From assembly GCA_000440235.1 (NCBI GenBank), contig ALKQ01000044.1, forward strand, positions 62,001 through 126,000: a stretch of 64,000 bases of DNA, in the 5' to 3' direction. A model generated the notes under the pieces. That model was given only the letters and a program-made list of their open reading frames with translations, made no database searches and had not been told where the DNA came from. Every line of letters starts with the position of its first letter. The stretch's first letter is position 1. The stretch comes from Streptococcus suis 10581 (GTDB taxonomy: Bacteria; Bacillota; Bacilli; Lactobacillales; Streptococcaceae). This document shows, one piece after another, positions 12,069 through 19,638 of this stretch. Both the position numbers and the translations under genes were made by a program.

Positions 12069-12914
12069 TTATAAGTACAAGTATTTAAACAAAGCGATCG
12101 CAAGGACTGATGCGAGGATTGGAGCAACCACTGGCACCCAAGCATACCACCATTTTGAATCAGATTTTGATTCACCAAGTACTGTTTTTGGCAGGAAGTG
12201 GTGAAGAAGACGCGGACCAAGGTCACGAGCAGGGTTAAGAGCTGGACCAGTTGGACCACCGACACAGGCTACCAAGGCCATAACTAGGAAACCAATGCCT
12301 AAGTGAGCAACTGCAATTGAACCTGAAGTATATGGAGCAGTCATTGTCTCAGCGACTGTTTTATCATAGCCTTGTTCAATCAATTTACCAACCAACTCTG
12401 AACCAAAGAAATGTTTGGTCAAAGCAAGTGCTCCGAAGAACAATACAAATGAACCAGCGAACTCATTTAAGAAGCCATTAATAGTTGCAGCTTTACGACT
12501 TTCTTTTGTACCATTGTCAAGCGCGCTGATTGTTGAGAACGAACCAAGGATGTGATTTGGATTTTCAGTTTTCAAGAAGTAAGGTTTGTATACTGCTACA
12601 ACCACTAACTGACCAAACATTGCACCTAACAATTGCGCAACAATGTATTGAGCAACGTGAGCCCAAGGGAAGAGACCTGAAACAGCCAAACCAAGTGTAA
12701 AGGCTGGGTTGATATGGTTACCAGAAACGTTACCAAACATCAATGCTGGCATCATAACTGCCAAACCATAGCCAATCGCAATGAGAATCCAACCAGAGTT
12801 GTTTCCTTTTGTACCTTTTAAATCAACGTTTGCAACTGTACCATTACCAATGATAATAAGGAGTGCAGTCGCTAAAAATTCAGTGATATATTTCACTGTC
12901 CATGTAACATCCAT
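12069..12914 (-). CDS. glpF: Glycerol uptake facilitator / aquaglyceroporin
   Basis: A 281-residue MIP-family channel with six membrane helices. The two pore motifs are NPAF (in NHINPAFTLG) and NPAR (in LNPARDLGP). The aspartate after NPAR is typical of glycerol facilitators rather than water channels. It allows passive entry of glycerol or similar small solutes. The start at 12914 (MDVTWTVKY) has an AAGGA ribosome site; the longer frame upstream runs through the promoter region. It is divergent from a formate/nitrite channel gene. Confidence 0.88.
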   Translation of the reverse strand: MDVTWTVKYITEFLATALLIIIGNGTVANVDLKGTKGNNSGWILIAIGYGLAVMMPALMFGNVSGNHINPAFTLGLAVSGLFPWAHVAQYIVAQLLGAMFGQLVVVAVYKPYFLKTENPNHILGSFSTISALDNGTKESRKAATINGFLNEFAGSFVLFFGALALTKHFFGSELVGKLIEQGYDKTVAETMTAPYTSGSIAVAHLGIGFLVMALVACVGGPTGPALNPARDLGPRLLHHFLPKTVLGESKSDSKWWYAWVPVVAPILASVLAIALFKYLYL

Positions 12915-12950
12915 ATTTTTCTTATATTTCCTTTCAAAAGTTAAATTTTT

Positions 12951-12980
12951 TTGGACAACAACCATTTTATCAAGTATAAT
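12951..12980 (+). promoter_or_regulatory. Promoter of the formate/nitrite channel gene
   Basis: TTGGAC (12951-12956), an 18-base spacer and TATAAT (12975-12980), about 73 bases upstream of the start. The opposite strand of the same region holds T/A-rich -10 candidates for glpF, so the two promoters overlap. Confidence 0.7.
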
Positions 12981-13006
12981 AAACAAAGTAAAGCCATTCG
13001 ACAAAA

Positions 13007-13020
13007 AGAAAACGTTTACT
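13007..13020 (+). promoter_or_regulatory. cre-like site in the channel gene leader
   Basis: AGAAAACGTTTACT differs from the CcpA operator consensus only at its two outermost bases. It lies about 26-40 bases downstream of the plus-strand -10 box, a position where CcpA can block elongation. Confidence 0.55.
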
Positions 13021-13053
13021 CAAAAAAGTAGTAAATTCAGTAAGGAGATTAGG

Positions 13054-13854
13054 ATGGGAGCTAACCAAGAGACATTAATGTATACACTTGAAAAGAGTAT
13101 CCAGAAAAAAGCAGATTTGTTTGAACACAGTTTTTCTGCCTACGCTGTACGATCGATACTAGCCAGTCTTTATTTAGGATTGGGGATTGTCATTTCTCTT
13201 TATACAGCAGACAAACTCAACCATGTCGCAGAAGGACTCGGGAAGTTTAGTTATGGGTTGATGTTTGGTTGGGGGCTACTCATGATTTTATATATGAATG
13301 CCGAACTTGGAACATCCAACATGATGTATATGACAGTAGCCAGCCATCGAAAAACGATTCCTACGAAAACAGCCCTCAAGATGTTGGCAACCTGTATCCT
13401 TTTCAATTTTGTCGGTGCTGTCCTTGTTTGTTACTTGGTTTCATTGACACTGCCTTATCAGCACGTTGATGCTCACAGCTACCTATTTGAAGCAACGGTG
13501 GCCAAGCTTTCAAAGACACCTTTGACTCAATTTATTGAAGGAATTTTTGCTAATATTGTCGTGAATATCGGTGTATTTACCTTCTTACGCATCAAAGATG
13601 ACGCTGGGCGTCTCATTTCCGTTATTTTCATCATCTTTATTTTTGCTTTCTTGGGATATGAGCACGTCATTGCGAACTTTTCACTCTTCTCCCTGGCCTT
13701 TTTTGCAAATGGTGGACCAGTTGAGGGAATGACTCTATTAAGTGTACTAAGCAATTTCTTCTTTTCTGGATTAGGAAACTACGTGGGTGGCGGTCTCTTT
13801 ATCGGACTTCTTTATAGTTGGTTGAATCATCAATCCAAACTTTATGTAGACTAA
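13054..13854 (+). CDS. Formate/nitrite transporter family channel
   Basis: A 266-residue FNT-family protein with six predicted membrane helices. It resembles FocA/NirC channels, with MNAELGTSNMMYM as a pore-helix segment and the FANGGPVEG and FSGLGNYVGGG half-helix regions. The likely substrate is formate, or lactate/nitrite in some members. The start at 13054 (MGANQETLMY) follows TAAGGAGATTAGG; the longer frame upstream would cross the promoter. A strong shared terminator follows. Confidence 0.85.
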   Translation: MGANQETLMYTLEKSIQKKADLFEHSFSAYAVRSILASLYLGLGIVISLYTADKLNHVAEGLGKFSYGLMFGWGLLMILYMNAELGTSNMMYMTVASHRKTIPTKTALKMLATCILFNFVGAVLVCYLVSLTLPYQHVDAHSYLFEATVAKLSKTPLTQFIEGIFANIVVNIGVFTFLRIKDDAGRLISVIFIIFIFAFLGYEHVIANFSLFSLAFFANGGPVEGMTLLSVLSNFFFSGLGNYVGGGLFIGLLYSWLNHQSKLYVD

Positions 13855-13889
13855 AAAAACTACGGTTGGAATTCCAATCGTAGTTTTTT
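13854..13889. terminator. Bidirectional terminator between convergent genes
   Basis: Sixteen-base arms (13854-13869 and 13874-13889, one G-U pair) around an AATT loop, with A and T runs at the two ends. It serves both the plus-strand channel gene and the minus-strand lrgB. Confidence 0.95.
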
Positions 13890-14583
13890 ATTGTAAGATA
13901 ATCTGCGCAACTATTGGACTAATCACCACATACATAATGCCTGTAATCCCAATAGCCAAGCCAGCCATCGCTCCTTGCGTATGCCCATATTTTATCGCTG
14001 TACCCGTTCCAATGGCATGTCCTGTTCCTCCCAAAGCAAGACCAACAGCTACCGGGTCTTCAATTTTTAGTAGCTTTAAAAAGACTGGGCCAAGAACACT
14101 TGTCAGAATCCCTGTTGCAACAACGACTACAAGAGTAACTGTCGCTATCCCTTGCATTTTATCAGTAATACCAACAGCCATAGCAGTGGTGACTGATTTT
14201 GGAAAAAGAGAGATTGCTAGAAAAAAATCCATTCCAAACCATTTTGCAATCAGGGCAGTAAAGACAGTATTAACAATACAGGCAACAAAAATTCCCAAAA
14301 GAATACTTCGAATGTGATGTTTCATTAGATGGAAAGAACGATATAAAGGAATTCCCAGAGCTACCGTTGAAGGCACAATAAGCATATTTAGATAGGACCC
14401 TCCTGCATAATATTCCTTATAGGAAATACCTGTCATTTTTAAAAAGACAATAATCAATCCTGTAGCTACTAATAGTGGGGTTGTGATTGGATGAGGAAAT
14501 CTCCGATAGATCAGCATTCCAATTAAATATGCTGCAATTGATAACATAATACCAAAAATAGGATTTGAAAAAAGTTCAGTCAT
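13888..14583 (-). CDS. lrgB: LrgB/CidB-family membrane protein
   Basis: A 231-residue hydrophobic LrgB-family protein with the conserved LFPKSVTTAMAVGI and GLALGGTGHAIGTGTA blocks. With LrgA it forms a holin/antiholin-like system linked to autolysis and to pyruvate uptake in streptococci. The start at 14583 has a GGAGGG ribosome site and overlaps the lrgA stop by 8 bases. Confidence 0.9.
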   Translation of the reverse strand: MTELFSNPIFGIMLSIAAYLIGMLIYRRFPHPITTPLLVATGLIIVFLKMTGISYKEYYAGGSYLNMLIVPSTVALGIPLYRSFHLMKHHIRSILLGIFVACIVNTVFTALIAKWFGMDFFLAISLFPKSVTTAMAVGITDKMQGIATVTLVVVVATGILTSVLGPVFLKLLKIEDPVAVGLALGGTGHAIGTGTAIKYGHTQGAMAGLAIGITGIMYVVISPIVAQIILQ

Positions 14584-14956
14584 GATTTCCCTCCGTATCA
14601 ATATAGTCACCTTCAAACTTTTGCTTCACAAATTGAACAACAAAACCAATTACTAAGATATTTAAAAAAATGGCGCCTAAAATGACGATGATAATAGGAA
14701 GTAAATAATCTTTAATTGCATCAAATCTCTCCATAATGCCCACTGCTGCAGGCAAAAAAAGAATGGTCATGTTAGCCAGCAAAAAATTTCCAACCGTCTG
14801 AATATGGCGAAGACGAATCAATTTGAACTCTAGGGCTAAAAATAGGAGGATTAAGCCAATAATACTTCCCGGAATAGGAAGATGAAAAATAGTCGAAATA
14901 GCTTCCCCTAAAAATGAAAATACTAGAATAATCATAAACTGAACATATAGTTTCAT
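14576..14956 (-). CDS. lrgA: LrgA/CidA-family membrane protein
   Basis: A 126-residue LrgA/CidA protein with four predicted membrane helices. The family motif is PIPGSIIGLILLF (about residues 27-39). It is the first gene of a two-gene unit with lrgB. A cre-like sequence about 120 bases upstream suggests catabolite control, in keeping with the known CcpA regulation of lrg/cid genes in streptococci. Confidence 0.9.
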   Translation of the reverse strand: MKLYVQFMIILVFSFLGEAISTIFHLPIPGSIIGLILLFLALEFKLIRLRHIQTVGNFLLANMTILFLPAAVGIMERFDAIKDYLLPIIIVILGAIFLNILVIGFVVQFVKQKFEGDYIDTEGNHD

Positions 14957-15073
14957 CTTTACACCACCTTAAATACTACTAATCCATCTGAGGTCATTCT
15001 CTTTTAGTCCAGAAAATCCCTTAATGTTAGTACTGTTATTAAGTTTACTACTCTGAAATTATTTTTCAAGGCT

Positions 15074-15087
15074 ATAAAACGTTTACA
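15074..15087 (-). promoter_or_regulatory. cre-like site upstream of lrgA
   Basis: ATAAAACGTTTACA on the plus strand matches most CcpA operator positions. It lies in the 293-base gap between divergent lrgA and padR, nearer the lrgA side. Confidence 0.5.
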
Positions 15088-15135
15088 CCTTAAAAATTTG
15101 TCCTAAGCTATTTTATTTATTTTGCACATAATCAC

Positions 15136-15164
15136 TTGACAATTTATTTCTGTAGGTGTATATT
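15136..15164 (+). promoter_or_regulatory. padR operon promoter
   Basis: TTGACA (15136-15141), a 17-base spacer and TATATT (15159-15164). The dyad at 15180-15212 lies just downstream of the expected start point. Confidence 0.88.
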
Positions 15165-15179
15165 TAATATATAACAAGA

Positions 15180-15212
15180 TTTGATATATGAAACTGAACA
15201 CTATATATCAAA
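15180..15212 (+). promoter_or_regulatory. Candidate PadR autoregulatory operator
   Basis: Perfect 10-base inverted repeats TTTGATATAT and ATATATCAAA separated by 13 bases, located at about +9 to +41 of the padR transcript. PadR proteins commonly bind ATAT-rich dyads at their own promoters. The assignment is from position. Confidence 0.6.
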
Positions 15213-15249
15213 ACTAAACCCAACCAACAACAAAGGAAAGGAGCGTCCT

Positions 15250-15576
15250 ATGCATTTTCCAGTCCCCGCAGTGCTGACAGAATTTCTCATCATGGCTATT
15301 TTGGAATCCGATGATTCTTATGGCTATGAAATCTGTCAGACCATTAAATTAATTGCCAACATCAAGGAGTCCGCCCTCTATCCCATCCTAAAACGATTGG
15401 AGCAAAATGACTTTTTGACTACTTATTCTCAAGAATATCAGGGTCGTATGCGCAAGTATTATAGCCTAACTCAGTTAGGTCACGAAGAATTGGTCCGACT
15501 CAAAGATGACTGGGATACCTATACAAACACGATAAACGGCATCATAGAAGGGAGCGTCCGCCATGACAAGAACTGA
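15250..15576 (+). CDS. PadR-family transcriptional regulator
   Basis: A 108-residue PadR regulator with the winged-helix block around LTEFLIMAILESDDSYGYEI and SALYPILKRLEQ. The start at 15250 follows AAAGGAAAGGAG; upstream in-frame codons have no ribosome site. It overlaps the DUF1700 gene by 14 bases. PadR-DUF1700-DUF4097 sets are common in Firmicutes and usually respond to envelope stress. Confidence 0.92.
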   Translation: MHFPVPAVLTEFLIMAILESDDSYGYEICQTIKLIANIKESALYPILKRLEQNDFLTTYSQEYQGRMRKYYSLTQLGHEELVRLKDDWDTYTNTINGIIEGSVRHDKN

Positions 15577-16318
15577 GTACATGGAGCAGTTAGAAAAATA
15601 TCTCAAAAAACTGCCCCACAAAGAATACTTTGAAGCCATCAGCTTCTTTAATGAGTATTTTGACGAGGCTGGACCAGAGCATGAAACAGAAATTATAGAA
15701 GAACTTGGTTCACCAAAAGAAGCTGCCAGCGAACTCATTAACAACATGCTCAACAAGCAAATCCAGGAGGAGAAGGATCAACAAGAACCTGTTCAACTCA
15801 ACTGGAAACTCTGGGTTGGTCTGGGAGCCTTAAGTATGACAGGTCTCTTCTCTTTCTTCCTACTCTTTATCATGGGAGAGTTTATCGGAGTCATTCCTCT
15901 GTTTGCGACTCTTATCCTCGGCGCCTTTTTCCTCGGTCGCTACTTCCGTAATTTTAGCCAAACAAAACGAACGCTATGGTTGGCTATCCTAGCTGTCATT
16001 TCCCTGCCTATCGCCATTCCACTTTTGCTCATTCTCCTAGCTAGTCTATTGGGATTGGTGGCGCTCATCTTGGCCCTCATTGTCGGTGCCTTTGTTTTGG
16101 GTGTCGGACTTCTCACCAGCGGTGGCTATCTGATTTGGGAAGCCTTTAGCCTTATGTCAGAAGGTTTCAATATCTTCCTCATGGGGTTTGGCTCAGGTTT
16201 GTCTTTGATTGGCGGAGCTATTCTCATCTACATCTTGACTGGATTTTTTGCCTACTGGTCTTGGCGACTGGTCAAGGCTTGCTTCAAATGGATCTTGAAA
16301 CGAGGTAAACGAGCATGA
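15563..16318 (+). CDS. DUF1700 (HAAS-type) membrane protein
   Basis: A 251-residue protein. The N-terminal 60 residues form the HAAS/DUF1700 helical segment (YLKKLPHKEYFEAISFFNEY, then EIIEELGSPKEAA). About five or six hydrophobic helices follow from residue 75. The family partners with PadR regulators; its biochemical role is unknown. Translation is coupled to padR (14-base overlap) and to the next gene (ATGA overlap). Confidence 0.87.
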   Translation: MTRTEYMEQLEKYLKKLPHKEYFEAISFFNEYFDEAGPEHETEIIEELGSPKEAASELINNMLNKQIQEEKDQQEPVQLNWKLWVGLGALSMTGLFSFFLLFIMGEFIGVIPLFATLILGAFFLGRYFRNFSQTKRTLWLAILAVISLPIAIPLLLILLASLLGLVALILALIVGAFVLGVGLLTSGGYLIWEAFSLMSEGFNIFLMGFGSGLSLIGGAILIYILTGFFAYWSWRLVKACFKWILKRGKRA

Positions 16319-17373
16319 AAAAGAAACTTACCATCGCCATTATTATCGGCTTTGTCAGCCTGATTGCAGGCTTAATTCTAGCTGGCATTGGATTTTTCAC
16401 CGGAGGTATAACCCGCTTAGAAGAGGTTGCTGCTCCGACGGAAGTCCATAAGACCTTCACAGATTTGAATACCATTAAAATTGATTTTATCCCCCACAGC
16501 GTCTACATCAAAGAGTCTAGTGATAACAACTATCATGTGACCTATGCCAACTCCGACAACAATATCCAAAAACCTCTAAAACTCAGTGAGAAAGACGGCG
16601 TCTTAACTCTCTCTGCACAAGAACTAGAATTTGCCATTGAGGGAATCATGCAGTATCTGGGAGAAAGCTTGGCCCAGCGTCGTATCAATGTCTTCTCCGT
16701 CACCATTGAAGTGCCTAAAGGGAAGACACTGGATAAATTAGAGGGACACAATCTCCACTTCTATGATTTTGGCGGTTTCACGATTGAGAATATCCATATC
16801 AAAGAGGCAAATCTGTCTGGTGGTGTCACTCTTGACAAAGTGACTATTGACAGCGGTCAGATTGAAGCAGGCTACTTTCAAGCGACACAATCCACTCTAA
16901 AAGATATGCACATCAACCTACAGGGAAGCAGCGTCCGCCTGTATGAAACCAGTTTGGAAAATGTGACCATCGAGAGCTATAGCCAGCTGGATAGCAGACA
17001 AACGACTCTTCTTGGCGATAATCGTTTCACTCCATCCGACACCTACTCCTCTACGACATTTTTGGATGTGACGGACAAGAGCCTGGCAGATAGCAACTTG
17101 CTCATCACCAACCAGATCGACAAGAAAAAATTAGTAGAAGCCCAAGGTTACTACTATGAAGATGGGAATGATTTGGGAGAGATGGTTAACCAAGACCCTT
17201 ACTTAAAAGAGCGACTAGGGGAAGTCGGTATTTTCACTAGCGATAAGTACACCAAATTCCCTGTCAAGACAGAAAACGATCTACAGACCCTAACCCTAGA
17301 AAACAAAGGTAGCAAGAACAAACTGACCATTGAAGCCACCAATGCGACAATCAATTTAGGGACACCTAAATAA
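16315..17373 (+). CDS. DUF4097-family membrane-anchored protein
   Basis: A 352-residue protein with one N-terminal membrane segment (about 5-30) and an extracellular beta-rich DUF4097 adhesin-like domain (about 45-260, with repeated short strands such as IENIHIKEANLSGGVTL). It overlaps the DUF1700 gene by four bases and ends the operon at a terminator. Function is unknown; the context suggests envelope stress sensing or response. Confidence 0.85.
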   Translation: MKKKLTIAIIIGFVSLIAGLILAGIGFFTGGITRLEEVAAPTEVHKTFTDLNTIKIDFIPHSVYIKESSDNNYHVTYANSDNNIQKPLKLSEKDGVLTLSAQELEFAIEGIMQYLGESLAQRRINVFSVTIEVPKGKTLDKLEGHNLHFYDFGGFTIENIHIKEANLSGGVTLDKVTIDSGQIEAGYFQATQSTLKDMHINLQGSSVRLYETSLENVTIESYSQLDSRQTTLLGDNRFTPSDTYSSTTFLDVTDKSLADSNLLITNQIDKKKLVEAQGYYYEDGNDLGEMVNQDPYLKERLGEVGIFTSDKYTKFPVKTENDLQTLTLENKGSKNKLTIEATNATINLGTPK

Positions 17374-17381
17374 GAATGATA

Positions 17382-17409
17382 AAACCAGCTTAGTTTCCTA
17401 GGCTGGTTT
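17382..17409. terminator. Terminator between convergent genes
   Basis: Twelve-base arms (17382-17393 and 17398-17409, one G-U pair) with a TTTC loop. It lies between the end of the DUF4097 gene and the end of the minus-strand permease gene and can serve both. Confidence 0.85.
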
Positions 17410-17415
17410 CTTCAT

Positions 17416-18624
17416 TTATTTACTAGATAGACCTTTTTTCAAGCTTTTCCAAAGACCGATATCATCTGTTTGCAGAATCAAGCCCGCATAGGATTTTCCG
17501 ATAAAGTAGATCGCTGCTACTGTGCTGGCAATGAGGATAAGGAGGGAAAGCCCTGCTTCCAGACCATTTGCCCAGCCGTTGATGATACGAATTGGCATGA
17601 AGAAGGTCGATAACAGTGGCACATAGGAGCCGATTTTGAGTAAGATAGACTCCTGAGCCTGCTGACCCAAGGTCATTGCCCCGATAAAGCCAATAATAAT
17701 AGGGTACATGACTGGCTGGACGGCCTTATTGACATCTTCCTGACGGACCACCAAGGAGCCACAGAGGGCCGCAATGACAACAATCAGGACCAGACCAAAG
17801 AGGGAGAAAAAGAGAATAAACCAGTCAAATCCGCCCAAAACAGCCTGAGCAATGGGATTGTCCTGCATAGTGAGCAGGGCTAGACTGGCAAACTGGTAAC
17901 TGCCCACACCGCCAAGAGCATAGATGCCCAAGTGAGTGGCAATGACCATGAAAATCCCTAGAATCCGGCCGTAGAAATAGGTCGAAGCCGGTACACTAGA
18001 GAAGATAACCTCCATAATCTTGGTCCCCTTCTCACTGGCCACTTCCTGAGCAGTTGTCGAAGCATAAATCATAGTCAGAACGTAGAGGAGGAAAATCAAG
18101 GCAAAGAAGAGAATAAATTTCCCAATCTTCTCATAGCCCTTGTTCTCAACCAACTGGACCTGATAAGCTGGGGTGCGAGCCAGTGTCGCCTCTTGCTGAC
18201 TGGTCAGCTGGGCATCTTCCTTGTTCAACTGGTCCTGAAGCTCTGCCAGAGTCTGCTGGATAGCCGTTTCTGTTTCTATACTTGGCAGTTCATTTCCATG
18301 ATAAACGGCTGAGAGCTGACCGTCGCTTACGGTTACGATCAAATAGCCCAACAAGTCCTCGTCCTCGAGAGCTTTTTTAGCTGCTTCTTCATCGGTGTAG
18401 TCTGAGGTTAGCCCGTCCAAGTCCTCAAAGGCCGACTGAACAGACGCCTCTTGACTAATCAGGGCAATCTCCTGACCACCTTGGTCCATGCTAGACCCCG
18501 TCAGATAACCGATTCCCAATGAAAAGAAAATCATAATAAAAGGAGCAAAGACCATAAAGACAAAGGACCAAGACTTGACCTGACGGAGATAGGTTTCCTT
18601 CGCAACTAGAAATAATGAGTTCAT
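17416..18624 (-). CDS. NatB-like ABC-2 permease
   Basis: A 402-residue permease of the NatB/YhaP type. It has one N-terminal helix (about 18-42), a large extracellular domain (about 45-165) and five or six C-terminal helices. It forms an exporter with the ATPase encoded just upstream, whose stop overlaps this start by four bases. NatAB was described as a sodium extrusion system in Bacillus; other members export drugs or peptides, so the substrate is not fixed. Confidence 0.87.
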   Translation of the reverse strand: MNSLFLVAKETYLRQVKSWSFVFMVFAPFIMIFFSLGIGYLTGSSMDQGGQEIALISQEASVQSAFEDLDGLTSDYTDEEAAKKALEDEDLLGYLIVTVSDGQLSAVYHGNELPSIETETAIQQTLAELQDQLNKEDAQLTSQQEATLARTPAYQVQLVENKGYEKIGKFILFFALIFLLYVLTMIYASTTAQEVASEKGTKIMEVIFSSVPASTYFYGRILGIFMVIATHLGIYALGGVGSYQFASLALLTMQDNPIAQAVLGGFDWFILFFSLFGLVLIVVIAALCGSLVVRQEDVNKAVQPVMYPIIIGFIGAMTLGQQAQESILLKIGSYVPLLSTFFMPIRIINGWANGLEAGLSLLILIASTVAAIYFIGKSYAGLILQTDDIGLWKSLKKGLSSK

Positions 18625-19514
18625 TCTGCCACCCCCGATTTGATTTTGAAGATTTCATCGATTGTCGGAGCTTGCTGGTCAAAGGTCGCCAGATAGCTTC
18701 CTCCGCTGATGAGCTGGAAGAGTTCTGGTCCAGCAGCTTCGTCGTCCAAGACCAACCGCCACTTGTCCTGATTGGTCATCTGAACAGACAGCACATGGGG
18801 CAGACCTTCCAGGCGTTCCCGTGCCACGTCGGACGAGATAAAGAGGCGGGTCCGACCAAACTGGCGACGGATTTCCTGAATGCCTCCGTTGAGCACCAGC
18901 TGTCCGTCCTGAATCATCAGCAGTTGATCGCACAGTTCCTCCACATTGGTCATAACGTGGTCAGAGAAAATCAAGGTCGCTCCCCGCTCCTTTTCCTCCA
19001 AAATCACACGCTTGAGCAAGGCCGTATTGACAGGATCCAGCCCAGAAAAAGGCTCGTCCAGGATAATCAGGTCTGGCTCATGAATCAGGGTGACAATCAA
19101 CTGCACCTTCTGCTGATTCCCCTTGGACAGACTCTTGATCTTATCGGTCATCTTGCCCTTGACCTCAAGTTTTTTCATCCAGAGTGGCAGCTTTTCCGCC
19201 ACCTCCTTGCTGGTCATCCCCTTAAGACTAGCCAGATACCGCACCTGCTCAAAGACGCTGAGCTTGGGCATCAGACTTCGCTCTTCTGGCAGGTAGCCGA
19301 TTTTTTGGAACAAAGCTGGTGTGACTGCCTGCTGGTCCAGGATAATCTCACCCTCGTATGTGACAAAGCGGAGTAAGGAATGGAAGAAGGTGGTTTTCCC
19401 TGCTCCATTTTTCCCGACTAGACCACAAATGGTTCCAGACGGAATAGTGAAGGAAATGTCCTTCAAGACTTCCTTGCTTCCGTAACTTTTGCACAAGTGA
19501 CGAACTTCTAACAT
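18621..19514 (-). CDS. NatA-like ABC transporter ATPase
   Basis: A 297-residue ATPase with Walker A GKNGAGKT (about 39-46), signature LSKGNQQKV (about 135-143), Walker B LIILDEP and an H-loop SDHVM. A C-terminal accessory domain of about 90 residues is typical of DrrA/NatA-like subunits. The start at 19514 (MLEVRHLCK) has an AAGGAGG ribosome site; the longer upstream frame crosses the promoter. Confidence 0.9.
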   Translation of the reverse strand: MLEVRHLCKSYGSKEVLKDISFTIPSGTICGLVGKNGAGKTTFFHSLLRFVTYEGEIILDQQAVTPALFQKIGYLPEERSLMPKLSVFEQVRYLASLKGMTSKEVAEKLPLWMKKLEVKGKMTDKIKSLSKGNQQKVQLIVTLIHEPDLIILDEPFSGLDPVNTALLKRVILEEKERGATLIFSDHVMTNVEELCDQLLMIQDGQLVLNGGIQEIRRQFGRTRLFISSDVARERLEGLPHVLSVQMTNQDKWRLVLDDEAAGPELFQLISGGSYLATFDQQAPTIDEIFKIKSGVAE

Positions 19515-19542
19515 CTCAACCTCCTTAGAATTGATTGCTTTT

Positions 19543-19574
19543 ATTGTACACCTTTTTGTTGTCATTGTAAATGA
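19543..19574 (-). promoter_or_regulatory. natAB-like promoter with overlapping palindrome
   Basis: On the minus strand TTTACA (plus 19566-19571), a 17-base spacer and TACAAT (19543-19548). A 13-base palindrome TCATTGTAAATGA (19562-19574) covers the -35 box and is a candidate repressor site. The cognate regulator is not evident nearby. Confidence 0.7.
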
Positions 19575-19596
19575 TACATGTAAAAAAAAACAAAAA

Positions 19597-19625
19597 ATAA
19601 CAGAACAGGAAACCTGCTCTGCTAT
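19597..19625 (-). terminator. Terminator of the YhgE/Pip-family gene
   Basis: Thirteen-base arms (19597-19609 and 19613-19625, with G-U pairs) and a long T run on the minus strand, 14 bases after the stop codon. Confidence 0.85.
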
Positions 19626-19638
19626 TATCCAAAAGAAA

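Noticed and set aside
18615..19376. 253-codon plus-strand frame opposite the NatA-like ATPase
   Set aside because: It is the exact complement of a clear ABC ATPase with all motifs. It has no ribosome site and a protein composition typical of antisense shadows.
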